Assembly: GCA_017461445.1 (NCBI GenBank)
Contig: JAFTXW010000019.1
Location: 42,145 to 106,144, forward strand
Source of the DNA: Oscillospiraceae bacterium
GTDB lineage: Bacteria; Bacillota; Clostridia; Oscillospirales; Oscillospiraceae
Length of the DNA stretch: 64,000 nucleotides
Reading direction: 5' to 3'
Shown here: positions 34,201 through 42,527 of the stretch, in pieces
Layout of the letters: the number at the start of each line of letters is the position of its first letter
Position numbering within the stretch: the stretch's first letter is position 1
The notes under the pieces: model-generated
What the model was told of the DNA's origin: nothing
Databases searched by the model: none
What the model saw: only the letters and a program-made list of their open reading frames with translations
Position numbers and translations under genes: made by a program

Positions 34201-35709
34201 ATGAAATATGAATCCGTCAATCAGGCCGTGGAAGCTCTGCGCAAGCTGCAACAGACTCAGGCCGCTTATAACCATGCCATGGGTGTCCTCTATCTGGATG
34301 CCACCACCGCCGCACCCAGCGATACCTGGGAGGGCCGGGGCAAGACCATGGAGATTTTGTCTCAGGTCACCTATGACCTGACGGTCAACCCGGAAAATGG
34401 GGAGCTGCTTTCTTATCTGGAAGCCCATGCAGAGGAGCTGGATGCCCAGACAAAGCGGGAGGTGGAGGTTCTGCGAAAGGGATATGACCAGATGTTCAAG
34501 ATCCCCGCGGAGGAATATGTGGCCTATTCTGTTCTGCTGAACGATGCCCAGGCGGTTTGGGCAAAGGCGAAGAATGAGGATGATTTCGCGTCCTTCACGC
34601 CCTATCTGGAAAAGATCGTGGCCTACAACAAGAAGTTCGCGGGCTACTTTAATCCTGATATGGCTCCCTATGACGCACTGCTGAATGAATACGAGGAAGG
34701 CATGAATACCGCCACGCTGGACGCTTTCTTTGCCCAGCTGCGGGAGGCTATCGTGCCCCTGATCGCCAAGATCCAGAACGTACAGCAGATCGACGACAGC
34801 TTCCTGTTCCACCACTATCCCGCGGAGGTTCAGCGGAAGTTCTCTGATTACCTGATGGAGGTTATGGGCATCGACCGGAGCCACTGCGGCATCGCGGAGA
34901 CGGAGCATCCCTATACCACCAATTTCAACAACAAGGATGTGCGCATCACCACCCACTATCACGAGGATAATCTGGTTTCCTCCATGTTCTCCGTGATCCA
35001 CGAGGGTGGCCATGCCCTGTATGAGCTGGGCGCGGACGACAAGTACAATTACACTGCTCTCAGCGGCGGCGTATCCATGGGCATCCATGAAAGCCAGAGC
35101 CGGTTCTATGAGAACATCATCGGCCGCAGCGAAGCCTTTGTCCATGCCATTTTCCCCAAGGTCAAGGAGTTGTTCTCTGAGCAGCTTGCAGATGTGGACG
35201 AAACCATGTTCTACCGGGCCATCAACAAGGCGGAGCCTTCTCTCATCCGCACCGAGGCTGACGAGCTGACTTATGCCCTGCATATTATGGTGCGCTATGA
35301 GATCGAAAAGCAGCTGATCGGCGGCACTCTGGAAGTGAAGGATGTTCCTGCCGAGTGGAAGCGGCTGTACAAGGAATACCTGGGCGTGGAGGTTCCCAAC
35401 GACCGGGAAGGCTGCCTGCAGGACAGCCATTGGAGCGGCGGCAGCATCGGTTATTTCCCCTCCTACGCCCTGGGCAGTGCCTACGGTGCGCAAATGCTGC
35501 GGAAGATGGAGGAGGACCTGGGGGATGTGTACGCAGATGTGGCCAAGGGCGATCTCAGCAAGGTTACCGCATGGCTGGTGGAGCACATCCACCGCCACGC
35601 CAGCTTCAAAAAGCCCGGTCAGCTGTTCGAGGAGGTCTGCGGAAAATTTGACGCGAAGTTCTATACCGATTATTTGACCGAGAAGTTCAGCAAGCTGTAT
35701 AATCTGTGA
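34201..35709 (+). CDS. M32-family metallocarboxypeptidase (Taq carboxypeptidase type)
   Basis: 502 residues, the family's standard length. The zinc site HEGGH is in SVIHEGGHALYELG (about residue 266), with the downstream Glu in GIHESQSRFYEN (about 295). Other M32 marks are the N-terminal coiled coil with ATTAAPSD and the TNFNNKDVRITTHYHEDNL block. It removes C-terminal residues from peptides in the cytosol. The upstream AAGGAGG sets the ATG. nnrD follows directly. Confidence 0.96.
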   Translation: MKYESVNQAVEALRKLQQTQAAYNHAMGVLYLDATTAAPSDTWEGRGKTMEILSQVTYDLTVNPENGELLSYLEAHAEELDAQTKREVEVLRKGYDQMFKIPAEEYVAYSVLLNDAQAVWAKAKNEDDFASFTPYLEKIVAYNKKFAGYFNPDMAPYDALLNEYEEGMNTATLDAFFAQLREAIVPLIAKIQNVQQIDDSFLFHHYPAEVQRKFSDYLMEVMGIDRSHCGIAETEHPYTTNFNNKDVRITTHYHEDNLVSSMFSVIHEGGHALYELGADDKYNYTALSGGVSMGIHESQSRFYENIIGRSEAFVHAIFPKVKELFSEQLADVDETMFYRAINKAEPSLIRTEADELTYALHIMVRYEIEKQLIGGTLEVKDVPAEWKRLYKEYLGVEVPNDREGCLQDSHWSGGSIGYFPSYALGSAYGAQMLRKMEEDLGDVYADVAKGDLSKVTAWLVEHIHRHASFKKPGQLFEEVCGKFDAKFYTDYLTEKFSKLYNL

Positions 35710-35711
35710 TT

Positions 35712-36554
35712 ATGAAAGAATTGAGTCACGAAACCGTATTATCCCTCCTTCCTGACCGTGACCCCTACGCCCACAAGGGCGACTTCGGCAAAATTCTCCT
35801 TCTCTGCGGCAGCCGGGGTTATACCGGGGCGGCGGCTTTGGCGGCTATGGGGGCATTGCGCAGCGGGGCGGGGCTGGTGTATTTGGGGGTTCCTGAGAGC
35901 ATCTATGCCATCGAAGCGGTGAAGCTGACGGAGCCGGTGGTATTTCCGCTGCCTGATGAGGGGGGAATGCTTGCCGTTTCGGCGGTGGGCGAGATTCTGG
36001 AAAAGCTTCCCAAAATGGATGCGGTTCTGATAGGCTGCGGACTGGGCCAGTCGGAAGGAACCCTTGCTGTTGTGCAGGCGGTACTGGAAAACGCGAAATG
36101 CCCGGTTGTCCTGGATGCCGACGGCATAAATGTGCTGCGGGAGCATAAGGATATACTGCGTGGAAGGGCTTATCCTACCATCCTGACACCCCATGACGGG
36201 GAGTTTATCCGGTTTGGCGGTACCATCAGTGAGAACCGCATGGCTTCCGCTGCCCATTTTGCCCGGGAGTGGAACTGTATCCTGCTCTTAAAAGGCCATG
36301 AGAGCTGTATTACCGATGGCGAGAACCATTACATAAACCATACAGGCAATCCCGGGATGGCTGTCGGCGGCAGCGGCGATGTGCTGGCGGGCATTCTTGT
36401 GAGCCTCTTGGGACAGGGGATCGCTCCCCTGGAAGCGGCAGCCTGCGGGGCCTGGCTCCATGGGGCGGCGGGAGACATCTGCGCCAGGGAGATCGGGGAA
36501 TATGGGATGCTGCCTACGGACATGCTGAATGTTCTTCCGCGACTACTGAAATAA
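35712..36554 (+). CDS. nnrD: ADP-dependent NAD(P)H-hydrate dehydratase
   Basis: 280 residues, a ribokinase-like repair enzyme that dehydrates damaged NAD(P)H hydrates. Signatures: HKGDFGKILLLCGSRGYTGAAALAAMGALRSGAGLV at the start and NPGMAVGGSGDVLAGILVSLLGQG near residue 215. The epimerase domain (NnrE) that is N-terminal in the usual bacterial fusion is absent and is not seen in this window. The ATG at 35712 is two bases after the carboxypeptidase stop, without a good ribosome site of its own, so translation is probably by reinitiation; a GTG at 35706 is an alternative. Confidence 0.93.
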   Translation: MKELSHETVLSLLPDRDPYAHKGDFGKILLLCGSRGYTGAAALAAMGALRSGAGLVYLGVPESIYAIEAVKLTEPVVFPLPDEGGMLAVSAVGEILEKLPKMDAVLIGCGLGQSEGTLAVVQAVLENAKCPVVLDADGINVLREHKDILRGRAYPTILTPHDGEFIRFGGTISENRMASAAHFAREWNCILLLKGHESCITDGENHYINHTGNPGMAVGGSGDVLAGILVSLLGQGIAPLEAAACGAWLHGAAGDICAREIGEYGMLPTDMLNVLPRLLK

Positions 36555-36566
36555 GGCGGGATCAAA

Positions 36567-37127
36567 TTGAAAAAGGCGGGTTTGCTGCTCGGCATTCTGG
36601 TATTGCTGACGGGCTGCTCCCCGAAAAACCGGGAGCTGGAACGGGGGATGGAGCTGCGGTCGAAGCTCCTGAAGGCAGAAGGGTGCAGTTTTACAGCAGA
36701 CATTACGGCGGACTATGGAGACAAGCTGTACAGCTTCTCTATGGAATGTACCGGGGATGCACAGGGAAATCTGACCTTTACGGTAACAGCCCCGGAAACC
36801 ATTGCCGGGATCACGGGAAATGTTTCCGACACCGGCGGGAACCTGACCTTTGACGACACCGCTCTGTATTTTGAGCTTCTGGCGGACGGTCAGCTTTCCC
36901 CGGTCAGCGGGCCGTGGATTTTGCTGAAGACCCTGCGCAGCGGATATATCACTTCTGCCAGTACGGAAGAAGACCTGCTGCGGCTGGCCGTTGACGACAG
37001 CTATGAGGATGATGCCCTGCACCTGGATATCTGGGTGGACGGGGAGGACAGGCCCATCCGGGCGGAGATCCTCTATGACGGGCGGCGGATACTGACGCTG
37101 GATGTCAAAGATTTTCAGATCCTGTAG
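36567..37127 (+). CDS. Putative lipoprotein of unknown function
   Basis: 186 residues. A lipoprotein signal (KKAGLLLGILVLLTGC) puts a lipid-modified Cys at about 17. The mature part is a beta-rich domain (GCSFTADITADYGDKLYSFSMECTGD..., GNLTFTVTAPETIAGITGNV, DDALHLDIWVDGEDRPIRAEILYDGRRILTLDV), a repeating strand pattern resembling LolA/LppX-like lipid-binding folds. That likeness is by eye only. The start is TTG with weak AAGG upstream, so the start has moderate support. It is probably in one transcript with nnrD. Confidence 0.78.
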   Translation: MKKAGLLLGILVLLTGCSPKNRELERGMELRSKLLKAEGCSFTADITADYGDKLYSFSMECTGDAQGNLTFTVTAPETIAGITGNVSDTGGNLTFDDTALYFELLADGQLSPVSGPWILLKTLRSGYITSASTEEDLLRLAVDDSYEDDALHLDIWVDGEDRPIRAEILYDGRRILTLDVKDFQIL

Positions 37128-37265
37128 CTTTCCGGCGAAGAAGTGCATAGGATATTTTGGATGTGCTATCGTATAAAATCCATATGGACGTGGGAAAATA
37201 CTGTTACCGCGTTACATATGGTTCCATCCGGTAGCGCAGGAAAAATGCACGGAGCGTGAAAGCAC

Positions 37266-37634
37266 ATGACGGAAGCATCAGTCAAACGGGGCGACATATT
37301 CTACGCAGACCTGTCGCCGGTGGTTGGCAGCGAGCAGGGAGGCACCCGCCCTGTTCTGATCGTTCAGAATGATACGGGAAACCGCCATTCGCCCACGGTC
37401 ATCGCCGCGGCCATCACAAGCCAGACAGGAAAAGCCAGGCTTCCGACCCATATCAACATCGCCGGGGGCAGCGTGGGCCTGAGCAAGGATTCGGTGATCC
37501 TTCTGGAACAAATTCGTACCATCGACAAACGCCGCCTGCGGGAGCATATGGGACGGCTGGACGAGAAACAAATGGCACTGGTAAATGACGCCATCGCGGT
37601 AAGCTTTGGCCTGCATGACAACAGGGCAACGTAA
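37266..37634 (+). CDS. MazF/PemK-family mRNA interferase (EndoA type)
   Basis: 122 residues. The opening VKRGDIFYADLSPVVGSEQGGTRPVLIVQND is the MazF signature, with the catalytic Arg in GGTRPVL and Thr in AAITSQ, followed by ILLEQIRTIDKRRL. The fold cleaves RNA at short motifs. No antitoxin gene precedes it: the 138 bases upstream hold no frame with a ribosome site. Bacillus and many relatives have an antitoxin (NdoAI) directly upstream. It may be an orphan, or use an antitoxin encoded elsewhere. Confidence 0.93.
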   Translation: MTEASVKRGDIFYADLSPVVGSEQGGTRPVLIVQNDTGNRHSPTVIAAAITSQTGKARLPTHINIAGGSVGLSKDSVILLEQIRTIDKRRLREHMGRLDEKQMALVNDAIAVSFGLHDNRAT

Positions 37635-37641
37635 TGATTCA

Positions 37642-37681
37642 CCCCCTTGGCGCATAGACTGCACCAAGGGGGCATGTTTTT
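37642..37681 (+). terminator. Intrinsic terminator after mazF
   Basis: CCCCCTTGG / CCAAGGGGG with a 13-base loop, then CATGTTTTT running directly into the ATG of the next gene. Confidence 0.8.
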
Positions 37682-38071
37682 ATGGAAGGGAATTATGAGG
37701 TGTATTTCGGCGGGCAGCCTGCCGGGAAGGTACAGGTCCTGCGCCAGGGACTTTATTACCGTTTTATCTGCCGCTGTCAGCTGACGGGGGATGTGATCTG
37801 CCGCCTGTGGGTATATTGCGGGGACAAGCATGAAAACCTTGGTGTGGTCGTTCCCACAGGAGACGGCTTCGGACTGGATACAAAAATTCCGGCAAAGCGG
37901 CTGGGGGAAGGGGAGCTTCGGTTCACCCTGGGTCCAAAGCACGAACAGGCAGGAACCTTTGTCCCCATTTACCCGGAGGAACCCTTTGCCTACATAGAGC
38001 GGCTGAAGGATGCCTTTCTGGTGCGGAAAAACGGACAGGTGGGCGTGATGATAGCGGACATGAAAAAGTGA
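37682..38071 (+). CDS. Conserved hypothetical protein
   Basis: 129 residues, no membrane segment or signal. I do not know a named family. It is beta-rich and aromatic (MEGNYEVYFGGQPAGKVQVLRQGLYYRFICRC), with GFGLDTKIPAKRLGEGELRFTLGP and a C-terminal PIYPEEPFAYIERLKDAFLVRKNGQVGVMI. The ATG directly follows the terminator U-tract, and no normal ribosome site is seen except the GGGGG of the hairpin arm ten bases away, so it may be poorly or specially translated. An alternative GTG at 37697 has GGAAGGG upstream. Confidence 0.72.
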   Translation: MEGNYEVYFGGQPAGKVQVLRQGLYYRFICRCQLTGDVICRLWVYCGDKHENLGVVVPTGDGFGLDTKIPAKRLGEGELRFTLGPKHEQAGTFVPIYPEEPFAYIERLKDAFLVRKNGQVGVMIADMKK

Positions 38072-38083
38072 CTGAATTTCAAA

Positions 38084-38113
38084 TTGATTTGCTTGTACGA
38101 TTTCCTTTATAAT
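38084..38113 (+). promoter_or_regulatory. Promoter of the HTH gene
   Basis: TTGATT (38084-38089), 18-base spacer, TATAAT (38108-38113). Confidence 0.7.
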
Positions 38114-38159
38114 AAAGGCACAGCACGCGTGTTACTTTATTATGAAAGGATTTATAACT

Positions 38160-38618
38160 ATGGAAGATACAAGCGCAACCGGCAATTACTATTGCATCGG
38201 ACATATTGTACAGTTTACAGGGCTTTCGGACCGAACCATCCGCAGCTACATTTCCAACGGCATCTTGCAGGGGGAGAAGATCAACGGGCTGTGGCATTTT
38301 GCCCCGGAGCAGGTGGATGCTTTTATGCGGCATCCTTCGGTGCGGCCCAGCATTGCGGCAAAGAATAATGGCATTGTGTATGATTTTCTTCTGAACCGGT
38401 CACAGGAGGAGCACCGCTGCTGTATGATCCTGGATCTTCCCGGTGCGGATAAAAAGAATCTTACGGAATTTTTCTGCTACGCCATCGGCAGAGAAAATCT
38501 GCATAATTTCCAGTTCTCCTTCGATGGGCTGGACAAGGAGCCCCGGCTTATCATTCGCGGGGATACGAAAGAGGTCCTGCATTTGGTGAACGGGTATTAC
38601 GAGCATATCGGTGAGTAA
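38160..38618 (+). CDS. MerR/excisionase-like helix-turn-helix protein
   Basis: 152 residues. The N-terminus (YYCIGHIVQFTGLSDRTIRSYISNGILQGEKINGLWHFAPEQVDAFM) is a winged helix-turn-helix of the MerR/Xis kind. The C-terminal half (about 85-152) is a small alpha/beta domain of unknown type. The ATG at 38160 has AAAGGA nine bases upstream; a preceding in-frame ATG at 38142 lacks a ribosome site. It is probably a local transcription regulator. Its target is unknown, and it sits alone with its own promoter and terminator. Confidence 0.78.
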   Translation: MEDTSATGNYYCIGHIVQFTGLSDRTIRSYISNGILQGEKINGLWHFAPEQVDAFMRHPSVRPSIAAKNNGIVYDFLLNRSQEEHRCCMILDLPGADKKNLTEFFCYAIGRENLHNFQFSFDGLDKEPRLIIRGDTKEVLHLVNGYYEHIGE

Positions 38619-38622
38619 AGGA

Positions 38623-38652
38623 AACGCCCAATGGCTGCTGCCATTGGGCGTT
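38623..38652. terminator. Bidirectional terminator
   Basis: AACGCCCAATGG / CCATTGGGCGTT (12 bp) with a six-base loop, between the HTH gene and the convergent exonuclease gene. Confidence 0.82.
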
Positions 38653-38657
38653 GTTTG

Positions 38658-39413
38658 TCAGATATCCAATTCCAGGCCAACAGGGCAGTGGTCGGAGCCG
38701 AAAATCTCCGTATAGATGGGAGCGGCGGTGATTTTGTCCGCAATGCGGTCAGATACGATAAAATAGTCAATACGCCATCCCGCATTGTTCTTCCGGGCGT
38801 TGAAGCGGTAGCTCCACCAGCTGTAAATTCCCGTGGTATCAGGATTCAAATGCCGGAAGGTATCGGTAAACCCCGCGTCAAGGAGCTTTCCAAAGCTTTC
38901 CCGCTCCTCGTCGGAGAAGCCTGCGTTCCCACGGTTGGAGGCGGGGTTCTTCAGGTCGATCTCCTGATGGGCAACATTCAGGTCGCCGCAGGCTATGACG
39001 GGCTTTTTCTGATCCAGTGCGGACAGATAATTGCGGAAAGCCTCGTCCCATTTTAAGCGGTGGTCGATCCGGGCAAGGCCCTGCTGGGCATTGGGGGTAT
39101 AGCAGGTAACAAGATAAAAGTCCGGGTATTCCAGGGTAATGAGCCGCCCCTCCGTATCCAGCTCCTCAATGCCAACACCATAGGTGACGGAGAGGGGCTG
39201 TTCCTTTGCAAAGATGGCAGTGCCGGAATAGCCCTTCTTCTGGGCGTAATTCCAGAACTGGTGATAACCGGGCAGATCCAGGTCGATCTGGCCCTGCTGC
39301 AGCTTTGTCTCCTGAAGGCAGAAGAAATCAGCATTGGCATCATTGAAATAGTCGGCAAAGCCCTTGGTCACGCAGGCCCGCAGGCCGTTTACATTCCAGG
39401 AAATGAATTTCAT
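38658..39413 (-). CDS. xth: Exodeoxyribonuclease III
   Basis: 251 residues, the length of the ExoA/XthA family of AP endonucleases. Motifs: MKFISWNVNGLRACV, FFCLQETKLQQGQID (catalytic Glu), CGDLNVAHQEIDL, WWSYRFNARKNNAGWRIDYFIVS, and the final GSDHCPVGLEL with the catalytic His. The start overlaps the GerMN lipoprotein stop as ATGA. It cuts abasic sites in base-excision repair and is last in a five-gene minus-strand unit. Confidence 0.97.
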   Translation of the reverse strand: MKFISWNVNGLRACVTKGFADYFNDANADFFCLQETKLQQGQIDLDLPGYHQFWNYAQKKGYSGTAIFAKEQPLSVTYGVGIEELDTEGRLITLEYPDFYLVTCYTPNAQQGLARIDHRLKWDEAFRNYLSALDQKKPVIACGDLNVAHQEIDLKNPASNRGNAGFSDEERESFGKLLDAGFTDTFRHLNPDTTGIYSWWSYRFNARKNNAGWRIDYFIVSDRIADKITAAPIYTEIFGSDHCPVGLELDI

Positions 39414-39925
39414 TGGGGAACCTCCATTGTGGTCTCTATGGTTGCCGGATTTACGGTGTCACTGTCGTACAGGGTGAGATCCTCCTGACTGAGTGTGACG
39501 GAACGCTCACCGCTGACGATGGTTACCTGAGTTACACCGGTCAGCTCTATGCAGGTCAGGGTCATGCAGGCGCAGGCCAGGGAGAAGGCGGAATCGGAAA
39601 ACCCGCTGTCGATTTCGGAAAGCTCGATTTGGACCTTGCTTCGTGTTTTTTCTGCGGAGATCAGGCGGACTTCCGCAGGAAAGGGGGAAGCCAACGCCTC
39701 ATCCTGGGGGCCAACCAGGTACAGGGAGATCAGGTAGGGGAGATCGTCGGTATGGCTGGTAATATCCCGGATCTCGGATACGATCACGCCGTCCGATTCG
39801 CCAGTGCCGTAGGCGAATTTTACTCTGCGGTAAAAGAATTCAGCCTGGTTTTCGGAATCAACACCGCAGGCGCAAAGGGAAAGAAGCAGTAAGGCTGCCA
39901 AAAGCAGGCAGAATATTCGTCTCAT
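39410..39925 (-). CDS. GerMN-domain lipoprotein
   Basis: 171 residues. A lipoprotein signal (RRIFCLLLAALLLLSLCACG) has the lipid-modified Cys at about 20. A single GerMN domain (about 60-145) follows: LISLYLVGPQDEALASPFPAEVRLISAEKTRSKVQIELS matches the domain's first half. The domain is found in germination/sporulation protein GerM and in the LpqB/YfmS-like partners of sensor kinases. Here the gene directly follows a histidine kinase gene with a 4-base overlap, as in the MtrAB-LpqB arrangement, so it may modulate that kinase. Confidence 0.85.
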   Translation of the reverse strand: MRRIFCLLLAALLLLSLCACGVDSENQAEFFYRRVKFAYGTGESDGVIVSEIRDITSHTDDLPYLISLYLVGPQDEALASPFPAEVRLISAEKTRSKVQIELSEIDSGFSDSAFSLACACMTLTCIELTGVTQVTIVSGERSVTLSQEDLTLYDSDTVNPATIETTMEVPQ

Positions 39926-41370
39926 TCTCTGTCCACCTCCGTATCAAATGCGGGGAAGGTCACGGTAAAGGCGGTACCGGAGCCGGGAACGCTCTCTGCC
40001 CGGATCTCACCCCGGTTCCGCTCCACGATACCTCTCACGATAGACAGACCCAGACCGCTGCCGCCGGAGGCTCGGGAACGGGCTTTATCCACACGGTAAA
40101 ACCGTTCAAATATGTGATCGATGGCATCGGAAGGGATACCAACGCCTGTATCCCGGACAGTAAGAGAGGCATTCTCTTCATCCCGGCTCAGGGATACCGT
40201 CAAACTGCCGCCCGGGGTGTTGTATTTGATACCGTTTTCCATCAGGTTGAAGACGATCTGATACAGATCATCCTCCAGGATCAGCACCGGACAGTCTTCG
40301 GCCAGTTCCAGGACGAGCCGGATATCCGCTGTTTGTGCCACAGGAGAGAGCATACGGCTGACCCGTCTGACAGTAGGGGCCATATAAATGATCTCACTCT
40401 CGCTCTCCTGCACGGTATCCAGTTTGGTCAGTGTGAGAAGCTTTGCGGTCATTCGGTTCAGCCGTTCCGCTTCATTGCCAATGTCCTCCACAAATTCCCG
40501 CACGGTTTCCGCATCCATATCATTCTGCAAAATGGAATCCGTCAGCAGTTTGATGGAAGCGAGGGGTGTTTTCAGCTCATGGGAGGCATCGGAAACAAAC
40601 CGGCGACGCTTTTTTTCTGAGGTGTGAAGCCGCTCTGTCAGAGCGTTGAATTCATTTCCCAGAATCGTCAGTTCGTCATTGCCGCCCAAGACCAGCTTGT
40701 GGCTGTAGTCGCCGTCCTGGATGGTGCGCATGGAGGTCATGATCTTGCGCATCCGGCGGGAGAAACTGCCGCTGAAAACGAAAGAGAACAGGATCAGAAT
40801 GGTTTCCAGAGTGAAGGTAATCTGTAAGACGGTAATTTCAAGGGAACGGAGCAGCGCGCCGTGGGTGGTGTCGTATTCTGTCATATATACGCATCCGATG
40901 ATGGTGCCGTAATAGACGATGGGTGTAGCAGCCCGGGAGTGGGTGGTACCCTCCTGATAGACCCAGGAAAAGGCATCGTTTCCGCCTTCACCGCTCATGG
41001 CATCCAGAATTTCCGGCAGAAGGGCATAGGTGCCTTCGGCAGTACCGCTGCTGTCATAAATGGCCAGGCCGCTCTGGTCAGTCACGATCAGCCGGGTAGC
41101 TTTCAGGCTGTCCATCTGATCGATCAGTTCTGCTACGGTGTCAGTGTTGATGACTTCCAGACCGGCGATCTCATCCGCTGCAAAGTCACACTTTTCAATC
41201 AAGGACGCTTCCTTGCTTCGGTTAAACAGCTGCTGACTGACCCTGGAGCAGTAGATATTCAAAAAGAGCAGCACAATAAACGTGATGACAACATAGGTCA
41301 TCGCGTAAGTAAATTGTGTGCTGACATACCTGCGGAAAGCAGGCTTTTCACTTCTTGAAATAATAGCCAA
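39922..41370 (-). CDS. Sensor histidine kinase
   Basis: 482 residues. TM1 (about 20-42, TYAMTYVVITFIVLLFLNIY), an outside sensor domain (about 43-185), TM2 (about 186-207, ITFTLETILILFSFVFSG), HAMP, DHp with SDASHELKTPLASIK (phospho-His about 275), then the ATPase domain with N-box FNLMENGIKYN, DTGVGI, and GGSGLGLSIVRGI. It is the partner of the adjacent response regulator, whose stop lies inside this gene. The start is uncertain: TTG at 41370 keeps all of TM1's lead-in, and the next in-frame ATG (41301) would start inside TM1. Confidence 0.95.
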   Translation of the reverse strand: MAIISRSEKPAFRRYVSTQFTYAMTYVVITFIVLLFLNIYCSRVSQQLFNRSKEASLIEKCDFAADEIAGLEVINTDTVAELIDQMDSLKATRLIVTDQSGLAIYDSSGTAEGTYALLPEILDAMSGEGGNDAFSWVYQEGTTHSRAATPIVYYGTIIGCVYMTEYDTTHGALLRSLEITVLQITFTLETILILFSFVFSGSFSRRMRKIMTSMRTIQDGDYSHKLVLGGNDELTILGNEFNALTERLHTSEKKRRRFVSDASHELKTPLASIKLLTDSILQNDMDAETVREFVEDIGNEAERLNRMTAKLLTLTKLDTVQESESEIIYMAPTVRRVSRMLSPVAQTADIRLVLELAEDCPVLILEDDLYQIVFNLMENGIKYNTPGGSLTVSLSRDEENASLTVRDTGVGIPSDAIDHIFERFYRVDKARSRASGGSGLGLSIVRGIVERNRGEIRAESVPGSGTAFTVTFPAFDTEVDRE

Positions 41371-42028
41371 CGCCCCACTTTGTTAAAATATGCTTCGGTT
41401 CTGCGGGATTTTCTTCCAGCTTCTCCCGCAGGCGGCGGATATGTACATCCACAGTGCGGATATCGCTGCGGTATTCGTAGGCCCAGATCGTATCAAGAAG
41501 AGCCTCCCGGGAATAGACCCGGTTGGGATTGCGCATCAGAAATTCGATCACATCAAATTCCTTTGCGGTCAGCTCCACCATAACGCCGGACTTATATGCG
41601 TTCCGTCCGTCCAGATCCAGAGTGATGGAGCCGGTGGTCAGGTGATGGCTGGGAGTGCGGCGTTCCGCGGTACCGGCCCGGCGCAGAAGGGCGCGAATTC
41701 GGGCTTTCAGCTCCAGAATGTTGAAAGGCTTGGTCAGATAGTCATCCGCGCCATGGTCGAAGCCCATCAGCTTGTCCATGTCCTCGGTCTTGGCGGTGAG
41801 CAGGATGATGGGAACATCGGAAAATTCCCGGATCTTGCTGCATGCCGTCATGCCGTCCATATTGGGCATCATCACATCCAGCACAACCAGGTCAGGATTC
41901 TGGGTCTGCACCAGCTGCAGTGCCTCCAGTCCGTCAGACGCGGTAATGACCTTGTAGCCCTCATTCTGTAAATTAAAACGAATACCTTTGACCAGCAGTG
42001 CCTCGTCGTCTACGACCAATATTTTCAT
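41348..42028 (-). CDS. OmpR/PhoB-family response regulator
   Basis: 226 residues: receiver domain (about 1-120) with the phospho-acceptor Asp in VVLDVMMPNMDG (about 51) and Lys in LTKPFN, and a winged-helix DNA-binding domain (about 130-226) ending RTVDVHIRRLREKLEE...LTKWGVGYYFKK. It is closest in appearance to WalR/PhoP-type regulators. Its operon partners are the histidine kinase and a GerMN lipoprotein; the target genes are not evident. Confidence 0.96.
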   Translation of the reverse strand: MKILVVDDEALLVKGIRFNLQNEGYKVITASDGLEALQLVQTQNPDLVVLDVMMPNMDGMTACSKIREFSDVPIILLTAKTEDMDKLMGFDHGADDYLTKPFNILELKARIRALLRRAGTAERRTPSHHLTTGSITLDLDGRNAYKSGVMVELTAKEFDVIEFLMRNPNRVYSREALLDTIWAYEYRSDIRTVDVHIRRLREKLEENPAEPKHILTKWGVGYYFKK

Positions 42029-42032
42029 GGGG

Positions 42033-42413
42033 TCAACCTCCTACAGTTACATAGTCCAAAATTGTTTCCAGCCGCTTGCTGCCGATACCTTCCACATTCA
42101 ACAGCTCTTCGACGCTCTTGAAGCCTCCCTTTGCCTCCCGGTAATCCAGGATCCGTTGGGCGATAACATCACCGATACCCGGCAGGGTCATCAGTTCCGC
42201 ATGGGTCGCAGTGTTCAGATCCAGGACAGCGGCTGCTGTGGCGGCAGATTCCTGCGGCAGCGTTGCCGGGGGAGTGCTTGCTGTCGGTTCCACCCGGGGC
42301 ACCGAAATCTGGACGGAACCGTGATTGAAGTTACGACCAAGAAAAAAGCCCAGCGTGAAGGCAACGAACACAAAGGTGATGGCAGCGAGAATATGGATGC
42401 GCGGTTTTTTCAT
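42033..42413 (-). CDS. ComEA-like helix-hairpin-helix protein
   Basis: 126 residues. One membrane helix (about 8-25, [19 protein letters not shown]) and a Pro/Thr-rich spacer lead to a double helix-hairpin-helix domain (about 65-126): [56 protein letters not shown], the ComEA signature. In competent bacteria it binds incoming DNA at the cell surface. No comEC is in the window. It has a divergent promoter just upstream and heads the unit with the two-component system. Confidence 0.9.
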   Translation of the reverse strand: MKKPRIHILAAITFVFVAFTLGFFLGRNFNHGSVQISVPRVEPTASTPPATLPQESAATAAAVLDLNTATHAELMTLPGIGDVIAQRILDYREAKGGFKSVEELLNVEGIGSKRLETILDYVTVGG

Positions 42414-42431
42414 GGGAACGATCCTCCCGCA

Positions 42432-42460
42432 TTGACTAGAAGGGGAAAAGCTGTTATAAT
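42432..42460 (+). promoter_or_regulatory. Promoter of the D,D-carboxypeptidase-like gene
   Basis: TTGACT (42432-42437), 17-base spacer, TATAAT (42455-42460). Confidence 0.85.
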
Positions 42461-42469
42461 ATATCCCAT

Positions 42470-42498
42470 ATTATACACGACTTTTTCCTGCCGGACAA
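42470..42498 (-). promoter_or_regulatory. Promoter of the comEA-like / two-component unit
   Basis: Minus strand: TTGTCC (42493-42498), 17-base spacer, TATAAT (42470-42475). It points away from, and its transcript runs through, the plus-strand promoter at 42432. Confidence 0.75.
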
Positions 42499-42527
42499 GT
42501 CCGGCGACCGAATATTGAGGGAGAATT

